A stretch of DNA of 64,000 nt, taken from assembly GCA_003344405.1 (NCBI GenBank), contig NOWV01000278.1, positions 1 through 64,000 on the forward strand, given 5' to 3'. Shown here one piece after another: positions 1 through 11,600 of this stretch. The stretch is from Trichoplax sp. H2 (Eukaryota > Placozoa > Uniplacotomia > Trichoplacea). The notes beneath the pieces are model-generated. The model was given only the letters and a program-made list of their open reading frames with translations, was not told the origin of the DNA and ran no database searches. Numbering within the stretch: the stretch's first letter is position 1; every line of letters begins with the position of its first letter. Both the position numbers and the translations under genes were made by a program.

Positions 1-465
1 AATAGGGAATGCAAATCATCTACTTACAATTCGAATCATTGTGATTGTAATTTACTTATGGTAGACTGTAAATTATCATGGAAATGTTCCGTGATAGGAC
101 ATATCGTAATCTGACTATTCTGTATTAGTCATTACATGTCTATATTCGTAAATACTGTTGTCTGCATTAAGGGAGCAGTAGCTAAAATTAATATCTAATT
201 CAGTAAATGATTCCAATGTTAATTGTATTAACTATGACTTATGAACTATTGAGGAGTAGCATATAAATGCAGTATATCGTGAAATAAAATGAATTCTCCA
301 ACTTGGTGTTTAACGTAAAATACGAGGCGTTTAAGTCTTTGTGTAGTCTGCTAGTAGAGCAAAAGTGTTTATGATAGTGCAGATATCGTTACTTGATACG
401 TGGTTCAAGGAATTGACTTATTGATCGTATATTGCGTTATCTTGTTGCAAAGCTGTTTTGTGACA
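1..465 (-). mobile_element. Solo LTR, family A, truncated by window edge
   Basis: Reverse-strand copy of the repeat also found at 7673-8286 and 24163-24688. Read on the minus strand it starts at 465 with TGTCACAAAACAGC and continues to the window start, so its other terminus is not visible. Blocks shared with the other copies include the stretch around GTTTAACGTAAAATACGAGG (310-330) and the stretch around ACATATCGTAATCTGACTATT (100-120). It is closer to the 24-kb copy than to the 7.7-kb copy, which lacks an internal block of about 40 bp. The LTR identity is inherited from the 7.7-kb copy, where both ends and a target-site duplication are visible. Confidence 0.75.
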
Positions 466-2916
466 GAGTAGCATTAGCATCCATTTATATTGGAAATTTA
501 GTTAATAAACAAGAAATGGATGTTGTTCTTGCAGAGTGCTGGTAATAACTTCATGATACATATTTCAGCTAATCAGTCTTTTACTATTGATGAATGAAGC
601 TTGTCTTTTGAATAAATTTACGCTGTTTTAGTGTGGTATATTTGTAAAAAATTAAGGATACTCGTTCATTTGGTTTGACGAAACAAGTATATACAGATTA
701 AATTGACTAGTTGCTACTCAGTATCTGATTACAAATTAAGATTAAAATTATGAATAATTCATTTGATAAGGAATGCATAAACTTACCTTGATTAACGTCC
801 ATATTCGATTGAGCTTTCACTTGTTCAAGAGATATATTGATAGTACTGAAGAAATTGTATAATTGGCTGTGCTTACCAAATGAAGCTAATAATGAAAATA
901 ATAACATATTTTAGCCTTTCTCATATTATGAAGTTATAATTGAACGCACATCTGCAACTATTTACTTTTCCAGGCAAATATTCTTTGCAGTCGTTAGACG
1001 AAATAATATAATTTAAAATTTAAAGGCTGCTATATTTCTTACTGTAGTTAATTGTACATAAGTTTTCTCTCAAGCTTTACACAATTTTCAACTACGGTAC
1101 CTTACTTTAATATACTAGCAAGAAACGAAAATTGCTATAGTTTCAATACTACCCTACATAGATAAGTTTTTATTGGTGGAATACTACAGAAGTAGCTTTA
1201 GGACTGTAGTTTTATTTTCCTATTATAACTTCGATTTATATACATATATGTGTATGTTTGTGTTGCGATTTAAGGCTATGTGACTGTTACCAAATTATTT
1301 TTTGATTAAAAGATACGGTTATACAATTCTAAGCTGATAATAAAACTATTCAGACCCAAAATGTACACGTATAAGTAAACTAGATACGCGAAGTACCCTT
1401 GAGAAGAAATGTACCAGTAAATTTTAAATTTAACGCTTATGTTAATTATCTTATTTATTTGTATGGCTTATAGTCTATAACTATGCTAAGTTAAGAAGAC
1501 CGATGTAATATCGTAGTTTTGATTTTATTCTTCTAAATTACGCAATCTCATATTATGTATACCCTTCTTGTATATTTTACGGATAAATTGATTTCAGCTA
1601 TCATAACGTAATTTTCTCTTACTCAGAAATAACTACATATGAATACAGTTGATTTAGTTACAAGTTGTACGTCATGTGTGAGAGAAATAGTCAAGCGCCA
1701 TTTTATGGCATCAAATTTTGGTGAGATAAAGCTTACGTTACTGGATACTCAAAGTAATAGCAATACTAAATGGTGCTGAAATCGTGTTCTAGCTACGTAT
1801 TCAATACTATTAAGACAATAATTACTATAAAAGTAGTTTTACGATTAGCTTTACTGGTAGTCTACTAAAATAATTGGTAGCAAGCTGAGTGTAGTAAAAT
1901 TATAAAAAATATAGCCCTTTCTCAAATATTAATTGTGTTTATTATTAATCATGGGATGCTGAACTTAAGGTTACTAAAATCTGAAATACGTCATTTTAGT
2001 TTATAATCAAAATATAAAATTACTAGGTATACGTCGCAACATGTTGTAAGTTTATGCAAACCTATACTGTAAATATTGCAATTGTTTAATATAATGAAGA
2101 TCTAATTAGAATAAGCTCTACATTTAATTTAGTTACCGACATTACATGGCTGTGCTATTATATGGAGCCTTCAATTTAATCCATTATAAGATCCAGCTCC
2201 ATAAATTTTAAATTTATCTTAATTTTAAATAAAACATACATATATATTATCGCTGAAATTAATGGTAACTTGTAAGCTATTTATAGAATAGCTATCTAAT
2301 CAAGCCTACCAGTAACTATGAATAATGTTTTTTATTATGGTCTAGTAGCATATAATAGATGGTCTTTTATTAAGGAGGATATCTATAAATTTTAAAATAT
2401 AATAGCTGTCAAATTTTATATCACGAACCCTTGTAGTCAAGACGCTCGGATTAAATTTGGCTTTTTTTTCAACTAATATCATTAAAAATCTAGAACTTTA
2501 AAAAAGGGATTCTAAATTTATAAATTCATTTACGGAATTAGCTTAGGACATATTCTGAATCTAGGAAATCCAAATGAACGCAAAGCGGAAATTTTCTCTA
2601 GGAAATTTTGTCTACTTTACAAATTTGTCGGTAGCAATGACCAATTGGTATAGCTGATAACGACCAATTTATGTAGATAAATGACCTTAGTTTGGAGGTT
2701 CATTATATTTGGTACAATTACTGATTGATAACAAGAGAAAAGCAGTATCATTTAGAATATAAACGTAGTATATTTATGTATTTGCTTTGCCTTAAGGATT
2801 ACCGTATCTTTAGAAATTTCTATATAGTAATAATAAGTCAGAGTGTATCCAGAGAGCTACCATTTTTTTTGTTGACAACTTGGCATTTAAGTGAATGATG
2901 ATATTTTCTATGTAAC
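466..2916. other. Intergenic, AT-rich, nothing recognised
   Basis: No open frame with protein-like composition, no RNA gene and no tandem repeat was recognised. The short frames here are compatible with chance in AT-rich DNA. Confidence 0.6.
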
Positions 2917-3735
2917 TGTCACGGTACGCCGTTACTGATTAAGTAACTGTTGATTAATGAATGCTTATGAATAGATAAGATAAGGTTATGTGCTATGTTT
3001 AATGCGCTTGTAGCTGATAATAAGATGGTAGAAATGAGATAGAAATAGAAGTTGTTAACAGTTAATTTACTGTAGGTTTATAAGTTGTGTTAATCTCTAA
3101 AAATTGAGCTGTATATGAACGAAGGTTAAGCGTCTTAACACCTGATAGCTTGTAGCTATCTAAGTCTGAGAATATCGACATGTATATTTAGTAATGGTAT
3201 AATAGTAATTAATGTAACTTTTAAAGTATGAATTCTCACTCGTTAATATTGGAATTCACTGTAGAAACCTATTTAAGCACGTGTGTTTNNNNNNNNNNNN
3301 NNNNNNNNATATTTATGTATTTGCTTTGCCTTAAGGATTACCGTATCTTTAGAAATTTCTATATAGTAATAATAAATCAGAGTGTATCCGGAGAGCTACC
3401 TTTTTTTTTGTTGACAACTTGGCATTTAAGTGAATGATGATATTTTCTATATAATTGTAGCTGATAATAAGATGGTAGGAATGAGATAGAAATAGAAGTT
3501 GTTAACAGTTAATTTACTGTAGGTTTATAAGGTGTATTAATCTCTAAAAATTGAGCCGTATATGGACGAAGGTTAGGCGTCTTAACACCTGATAGCTTGT
3601 AGCTATCTAAGTCTGAGAATATCGACATGTATATTTAGTAATGGTATAATAGTAATTAATGTAACTTTTAAAGTATGAATTCTCACTCGTTAATATTGGA
3701 ATTCACTGTAGAAACCTATTTAAGCACGTGTGTTT
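2770..3735. repeat. Gap-flanking haplotype duplication 1
   Basis: Bases 2770-3288 recur at 3309-3735 in the same order on either side of exactly 20 N, with scattered substitutions and one 92-bp difference. This is the pattern expected when two alleles are scaffolded in series. A genuine tandem duplication is possible but less likely, because the copies abut the gap exactly. Confidence 0.85.
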
Positions 3736-3950
3736 ATAGAATAAAGTTATTAATTGCTCAAGAAACGGCAAGAATCATATCATGAAGAATAGTGTAATAA
3801 TTAGTCAATTGTCTGTGGAGATCAGCCGAGAAATCGAGTTCTCAAATACTTCTCTCATAGAAACTGAAAGTACTGGGAGAAATCGCCCAAGTTTTAAGTA
3901 ACTACACTAGATTTCTTTACTTTCCTTTGCCACAAGTGAGGGTTGTGACA
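2917..3950 (+). mobile_element. Solo LTR, family B, split by an assembly gap
   Basis: It begins TGTCACGGTACGCCG at 2917 and ends GGTTGTGACA at 3950, the TG...CA form of retrotransposon LTRs with a short TGTCAC/GTGACA inverted terminus. The flanks GTAAC and ATAAC resemble a decayed 5-bp target duplication. A 20-N gap (3289-3308) followed by a second allele of the interior (3309-3735) interrupts it. Removing the duplicated part gives an element of about 587 bp. In the second allele roughly 92 bp covering the 5' terminus (about 2914-3006) are missing. No gag or pol coding sequence accompanies it. Confidence 0.65.
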
Positions 3951-4092
3951 ATAACCTAGTATATTATTGACCAAATCATCATGCCTTGGGCTTTATGAAT
4001 TGATCCTGCATTTTCAATTTCGATCATACAAATCAACTTTAATAAATGGTTTACCGTTTTAATTCCTCTTAAGTTTATCCTTATATCTTGTT

Positions 4093-5490
4093 GTCACGGT
4101 ACCTTTTTGCCGTGATGAGTTAGAAGTGTTATGGTGTTTGTTATAGATAGAAATTGAAGTGTTATGGTGTTTGTTATTGATGGAAATTGATGTGTTATGA
4201 TGTTTGTTAGTAAGGTGTTTTGATGATCAACTGTCCTTAGTTATTTTGTATGTATTCGAATAGGAGGATAGACTAGATAAATATAAATCTTGATGATGTG
4301 CAACCTTTGTGTTAGAGAGTTGTTTATGCTGACACGATTTGTAGTCGTGTTGTAAGATTATTACTGGATAGGAGGTTATGGTTGTGAGATCTCCTACGTG
4401 AGATTAATGTAAATAGTAAATATCTTAGAAAGTATATAAAGGCTAACTATGATGCCATGTGGACGAGGAGAAAGGCATAGAAAAGAATAAACTGTAGTGA
4501 TAGTTATCTGTTCAAAAGCCTGCGCTCAACTACTTGTGTAATCGAGTAACCTAGTGACGGTCAAAGAAGTGTAGTCCCACACCCGAGGAATTAGTGTTCT
4601 AATAGGAAGCGTAGTTCCAGTANNNNNNNNNNNNNNNNNNNNTTCCTTTGCCACAAGTGAGGGTTGTGACAATAACCTAGTATATTATTGACCAAATCAT
4701 CATGCCTTGGGCTTTATGAATTGATCCTGCGTTTTCAATTTCGATCATACAAATCAACTTTAATAAATGGTTTACCGTTTTAATTCCTCTTAAGTTTATT
4801 CTTATATCTTGCATACTGCCTTCTCTTGACAACTGTATATTTTAGTACGTCATTAGTTTATCGTACTCTATATTAGTCATCTTTCTTTTCAATAGATTGC
4901 TACTTTGTGTACACCTGTGCAATCAATACCATTGATAGTTTAAACTATTTTACAACTTAATAAAATTCAGTACTGTATATCAGTAAAAATATTGAATAGA
5001 ATATCTAGTAAAGTCTTAATTGGCTTATACAATTCCTTTCATTGGCTNNNNNNNNNNNNNNNNNNNNCTTGATGATGTGCAACCTTTGTGTTAGAGAGTT
5101 GTTTATGCTGACACGATTTGTAGTCGTGTTGTAAGATTATTACTGGATAGGAGGTTATGGTTGTGAGATCTCCTACGTGAGATTAATGTAAATAGTAAAT
5201 ATCTTAGAAAGTATATAAAGGCTAACTATGATGCCATGTGGACGAGGAGAAAGGCATAGAAAAGAATAAACTGTAGTGATAGTTATCTGTTCAAAAGCCT
5301 GCGCTCAACTACTTGTGTAATCGAGTAACCTAGTGACGGTCAAAGAAGTGTAGTCCCACACCCGAGGAATTAGTGTTCTAATAGGAAGCGTAGTTCCAGT
5401 AGCACTTGTTCAGTGTCGGGATTGTACCGTACTTAGCTAAGTTTTACACGATAAGTAGAGATCCTGTGTCACAAAAACGTGGTTGTGACA
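4093..5490 (+). mobile_element. Solo LTR, family B, heterozygous insertion
   Basis: The 5' terminus TGTCACGGTACC lies at 4093 and the 3' terminus GGTTGTGACA ends at 5490. The flanks are CTTGT on both sides (4088-4092 and 5491-5495), a 5-bp target-site duplication. Two gaps and an alternate allele lie inside the interval: 4289-4622 repeats as 5068-5401, so the element itself is about 619 bp (4093-4288 plus 5068-5490). The sequence 4643-5047 joins the left and right flanks directly without the element and is the empty allele. Near its 5' end are three imperfect 30-bp repeats containing TGTTATG(G/A)TGTTTGTTA (4125-4210). No coding sequence was found. Confidence 0.85.
4643..5047. other. Empty-site allele of the 4093-5490 LTR insertion
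   Basis: This segment between two 20-N gaps reads the left flank (as 3922-4091) straight into the right flank (as 5495-5730), with CTTGC at the junction where the filled allele has CTTGT on both sides of the LTR. It is the uninserted haplotype placed in series by the assembler. Confidence 0.85.
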
Positions 5491-7672
5491 CTTGTATACT
5501 GCCTTCTCTTGACAACTGTATATTTTAGTACGTCATTAGTTTATCGTACTCTATATTAGTCATCTTTCTTTTCAATAGATTGCTACTTTGTGTACACCTT
5601 TGCAATCAATACCATTGATAGTTTAAACTATTTTACAAATTAATAAGATTTAGTACTGTATATCAGTAAAAATATTGAATAGAATATCTAGTAAAATCTT
5701 AATTGGCTTATACAATTCCTTTCATTGGCTATAAAATGCTGATTGAGCTACTCAGTCAGTTATCTATCGCCCTTTATGAAAGCTAATTATTGTTCAACCA
5801 ATATTAGGCCTTTATTATAGTTTTATCTGAAATACAACATATTAGATGAATTAATGATTTATACTTTATAAATATATAGTGTATCCAATAATTTATAATT
5901 AAAAGATTGGTCATGATAATAAAATGTAATAGTCCGTAATATTTGCACCTAGTTTATGCACATTTAGCTGCCTATTATCTCCTCGATAGTTATGCCCAAA
6001 ACGAAATTGTTAGCACCCTTTTAGGTGAGATCGTTGGAACTTTTTTAACTTTCTATCAATGATTTAAAATAGATTTACTGTGTTAAGAGTGATGGTATGC
6101 TATCCGATCATGATTGCCTGAATAAATAAAATTGGTTAAAATGACTTTTCATGCTGTAGATATTTCACATTGTTTCTATTATCATATATGTCATCGTTTG
6201 TCTTGGAAATATATCAAGGTTTCAGCTAAAATTCTAATCTGGTAAGCATACTTACAAGTAAAACAATCTAGCTAGGTTTTACTTAGTAATTTAATTTATC
6301 ACATCGTGTTTTATATTAATAAAGAAGTAATGAATAGAGTCGTTATTTTAGAATAGCCTATTTTTAGCGTACTTTTCTTAAGAAAAATGTATAAACAAAA
6401 GTTGTTAACATGAAAGCTAAACTCATTGAATCCTAAAACATAAATCAAAACGCGTTGATGGGCTTCACTAAAAAGGCAGCTTATATCGAGCTCTCAATGT
6501 TGATAAAGTAAATGAAATTATATTGATATTGCAAATGCAATGCTAATACGTTCTTAGATTTAGTCAATTTATATGATTTGGAAAAGCTTTAAAGCGATAT
6601 TTGGAAATAATCTAAATTCATTTAGTTTCGGTAAAAGTAATCGCTTCGTCTGGAAGTTGTGCGTTTAAGCGCATTAAGCAAAAGTAATAATATGAATTAT
6701 TAATAATGAAGTTCGATAAATGTATATTTATAAAATTGACGAGATTTTATCTCATACATTGATTCAAGAGTTGTATATGGCTGGATTTTTTCACAAATAA
6801 GGATGAATTTTTCAATTTAAAACAGAATTAAGGTACTATGATTACTAGTATATCGTACTCGTAAGCGAATAAATTTCGGCGATAACCTAGCCTCTGCAGT
6901 AACTTAATCTAATTTATTGTACAAGATGTAAATGGTGGAAATAATTGAGTTACACTTACTAGCAACAAAAATCACGAATGGATCAGTTACTTGATATCTT
7001 ACAAATATGACACGACTTCTGCAATTGGAAAAGAGATAAAATCAATGTTTAAATACCTCAAAAGCAATTATTCTAGATTAAGGCATTGGTCCATAAAATA
7101 CGTAATTAGACGATATGCGATTTCATTTCCCCTTATTTTCATCTAGCCATGCTGGTACAGTATGCAAACTTGATGGAAGTTCCTATTTCAAGCTTCGTCT
7201 ATAAATAATTGTTCTATAGTATTTGCCTTATAATCCATTCTTAAGTTATTTAATCTCATAGTAGATATAGCTCATATACGTGTATAAATTATGAGTATTG
7301 ACATAAATAAATTAACGGAAGCTAAGTAGATGATGTATATCAATCTATTGATATCGTTAATAACGGCTTTCATTGTCCATTAAAGATGATTTATCGTGTT
7401 TGAAATACTAGCACAGGCATTCAATGAATGATTAGTAGCGCAATATAAATTAAGATTCTATGCTTAATATAATTATACAATAGCTTACTATATTAAATTA
7501 ATCGATAGAAATCTTTAATATATTTTTTTATGGAATCTTGATAAAGAAAATTATCAATTATTCGCAGTGATTGAGCTTATTCAAAATTTGTGCCCTATAA
7601 TAAAAATATTTATATTTAAGCTAAATCTATTTCGCATTAGTGATTTCTTATTGTATACAGAGGGTATATATG
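5491..7672. other. Intergenic, nothing recognised
   Basis: AT-rich sequence without protein-like frames. The first 240 bases are the right flank of the LTR insertion. Confidence 0.6.
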
Positions 7673-8286
7673 TGTTACAAAACAGCTTTGCAACAAGATA
7701 ATGAAATGCACAATCAATCAGTCGATTCCCTGAATCTACTCTTTCAAGAACACTTTTCCTATACGAGTAGACTACAAAAAGACTTAGACGCCTCGTATCT
7801 TACGTTAAACACTAATCATATGAACTCACTTTATTGTACGATTTATCGCATTTATATACTCTTTTACAATAGCAAAGACTTTCTACTTAGTAATATTAAC
7901 GTTGAAGCCTGATAAAGAATCTAAAGCTAATTTTATCTACTGCTACCTAATGAAGACAACAGTACATACGAACATAGACATCGAATGACCAACACAAAAT
8001 TTTCAGATTAAAATATGTCCCATCACGGAACATTTCTTCGATAATCTACTATCTACCATAAGTAAGTTTCAATCTCAGTGATTTAAATTCTAAGAAGGTT
8101 ATTCTCGATTCCCTAATTAAGCTTTTAATTTCAGTAGGCTGTATATATCACCATAAAAGCTAGTGCTATATTTAAATATCCCATATCTAAATTAGAAATT
8201 CTTCATATAAGGGTAAATCAACAAAATTATCTTAACATAGATGTTTCTACTATAACCTCGATATTACAATGTATAACGCTGTAACA
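7673..8286 (+). mobile_element. Solo LTR, family A, complete with target duplication
   Basis: The element begins TGTTACAAAACAGC and ends CGCTGTAACA. The termini TGTTAC and GTAACA are inverted repeats of each other, and the 5-bp word ATATG flanks both sides (7668-7672 and 8287-8291). Its 614-bp length, TG...CA ends and 5-bp target duplication are those of an LTR from a Ty3/gypsy-like or related retrotransposon. The 90-codon open frame crossing its left end (7640-7912) is not conserved in the other copies and is not regarded as a gene. No internal retrotransposon domain or second LTR lies nearby, so it is a solo LTR. Confidence 0.85.
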
Positions 8287-8607
8287 ATATGTTACCCTGA
8301 ATGTTTTTCAACTACTGATACCAAAATTTTTATATTAAATTATTTTCTTAATCTTCTCATATAACTTTCTAAAATCTTTTTAAAGTATGCTACATAATTC
8401 GTTTTTAAATTTTCAGATCGAAAGAAATTCAAGAGCCGAAACTTATCGATAATAAGGGATCCGATTAATGAATAAACTAAATGATTCTATTCACGACTTA
8501 GTTCCTGGTCTTTTCGTTCTCGATATTATAGTCTAATCTAACTAGGTAACAAAGACTATTAAATTTTTGTTTGTCAAAAGCAAGAGTATTCATTTCTGGA
8601 GTCGATG

Positions 8608-8638
8608 CTAGCCCTTAGGATCATAAACCTAAGGCTAG
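8608..8638. repeat. Perfect-arm hairpin with one bulge
   Basis: CTAGCCCTTAGG, an 8-base loop, then CCTAAGGCTAG: an 11-12-bp stem with a single bulged C. No function can be assigned; it is unusual against the AT-rich background. Confidence 0.6.
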
Positions 8639-11600
8639 TTTCCGCGATATCCATGCATTACAGCTTATTCTATTAAAATAACGATTGGTAAACAATCACA
8701 ACTATTACAGCATGTAATCTATTCCTTATAAGAACCAAATTAGCATCTGTGCTATAGTATCCTAATTAACTGGAATCACAAGTACTTATAGGAATTATAC
8801 CTTCTTGCTTTTTTATATGTGTGTATCTTTACCGTTATCTTGTTCATAAGTAAGTAAATAAGGCTAAATTATCATCTACGCCATACCATCCTGAACAATT
8901 GAAATCACGAGTTTTTATATGGATAATATCTTGCTGCTTCTTGTTTGTTGATATAGATATCGTTATTGCTTTATTCATATTGTTGCTATGATCATAGTTA
9001 TACTGTAATAAAAAATCTAGACAGACCCCTAGTTTGTGCTCTATACGAACTACTGCGTAATTTATTGTTGAGAATTTATGAACACAAACATATTTGCCTT
9101 CCCCTAAGATGTACAGTACTAAAAGAACTCGAAATAAAAGAATTCTGACGGATGATTTCTGCTAATGTAGAGCTTAATTTCGTTAAAATTCAATTTCAAT
9201 TCTTTATCAGCAAAAGTCAATATGGTACTGCAATAAGCTACTAGCTTGTGTTGCATACGAAATATCACGTAATCGAATACTGACTGTTGTTTTAGGTATT
9301 ACAGTTACCTCTATGGTAGGTATACATATATTCACGGCTACAAAAATGAAAGAATTGAGAAAGAATTGCGATCTGAGTGTAATTTCATTTAAGATTAGCA
9401 TTGTAATTATCCTTAATTCAAAATCGATAAGCCTTCTTCGTATACTAGATTATATTATTAATAATTTTAGGATTATAGATGCACTTATAATACTCAGGTA
9501 GTTCAACTATTATAACAATTCTACTATATAACTGCTTACATGATCGTATATATAGTATAATTAATTGTGGAACTAACTCCTTCTTGGGTTACAAAAATAG
9601 TAAATAGATTGGCAAAAAAGTAGAAGTTGGAAAGCTAGTGAAATATTATGTCTTGCTTCCTTCATTGGTCAAGGTAAGCGAAAAATTAAAAATCGTTGCT
9701 TTGCCTTATTCATTGATGCACTTTCATTTTACGACTTAATTATTGTAAAATAAATCACCCAATGTGATTGTAATATACTGCAAAGGCAGATTATAGACTG
9801 CTTATAAAGTTAGAAGCCAATCTCAGCTAATCTGAACTAGCTATACTAATTGGAAAATGTTGTGAATTTTAAAATCTGCAAATTTTATAATAATAAAGAT
9901 ATTAATTTATAAATATTTTTCGGCTTTCCACATCAGGATATCGTCCCATCATCATTATCTACCATTTAGACAATATGAGTAAGGTCGAGTTGTCAACAAA
10001 GAACAGTTATGCGAATTCAAGGATCGAAAACTGGGTCAATTAAGCAAGAATGAACATTGCAAAGACCTATTTTGATCCACACTATAGACTTATTTACTAA
10101 GTAATCTCTTAAATTTACTAGAATTAAGCCATCGGGACTTCAGTAAACTAGGTGCTGGAATTTCCCATTATATCAATATTAAAATGTATAATTAACAATA
10201 ATTTCAGTAGACCTTTGAAAAGCCTTCTATTGTGCTTATAACAATAAAGCTTATGGTGCTGCTGCCGCAGGCTTTATTTTGTAATCTGAAAGGTAAAAAA
10301 TTATAAGAGGAAATTTAAAAACGAATAGGAAGATTTAAGTTCTACCGACTAGGCAATATTACTAATAGGGAATAGAAAAATGAAATCTTTCAATATATTT
10401 AATTATATTTTTACATATTTACCCTAAGATCGCTTAAATAAGATAAGACAGAAATAGTCGATTCTTCAGAATTTATATAACCATTAACAATGATTATGGT
10501 CATATATGGTTCAATTAATCATGGCACGACCTTTTTGAATTGATAAATAATGTTATTAAGTTCTGTATCTATTATCGTGAATAATGAAAGACCGTTTTCT
10601 TACTAATGTTAGCTAGATCGGATCAATTCTATCATTGCCAGAAGTACATTTTTATCATAACTCTACCTGCTTCAGATATTTCTTAATTGAATTTCAACTT
10701 GATATGAGCAGATTTGCGAATTAATACGCTTGGAAATAATTTAATATCAATTAGCAAATGCTTTATCCCAGAACAGCTAATTGCATAAATTTACAGCATA
10801 GCAGACTATTTAGTATCTATTTATCATACATCTAACTTATGATGATGTATGTAATGCAATAAATAGAACCTGAAATGGAGCTTAGTTTCTACAACCTACT
10901 TTGTCTGAAATAGAAATTAAATATTTTTCTAGATCAGTATCTCAAATATATCTTAATTGTTGCTAACTTATTGCCATTAATAGCTAGCATTAAGACATTA
11001 AGTGAAGATTTTAAATTTTTTTTCAAGTGTCAGAAACTTTTACTCACATATTATGCAATATAAGATCAAATTTATTACTGCAAATAGAGCCCTCATCCTG
11101 CTAGCTTGAGAAAATGTGAATTGATGGTTGATAAAGTTCCCCAAATTCATTTATACGGGTAAGCATAGTTATAGATTTCATATCTGAAAAATTTTGCTTT
11201 CTTAAAGTCTGATAATCGCTAATAAATGTTCTATTTTGGAAGAAAGTAGATTGTGATTGTCTAAAAGCTTTGCTAGGCTATATCTTAGTTAATGTTTGTT
11301 TTCACATTTCTTTAGTATTTAAAACGGTTGCTTTGATCTTGCAATCTCCTCATCGTGGCATAATGTGTTCCAATCCTTAAGGATATTCACCTTTTAATTC
11401 TCAAAATGCTTACAACCAACAAAGCTCACATCCTTGGAAGCTAGAAGAATGGAAATTTTTATCTTCCTAGGCGTAGAAAGAAATCCCTGCAAATATTTTT
11501 TACAAAGTTGCTATCTAAGTTTATCTGAGGAACTATCACTAAATTTTACTATAAGTAAACATTAACAGAAAGGGGAAATAACAGTATCAGGTTTGAATGA

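Noticed and set aside
3228-3437. Open frame crossing the first N gap
   Set aside because: It joins two alleles through unknown bases and lies in a solo LTR and its flank; not a real reading frame.
7640-7912. 90-codon open frame on the plus strand
   Set aside because: It starts outside the family A LTR and runs into it, and the frame is broken in the copies at 1-465 and 24163-24688; a chance frame.
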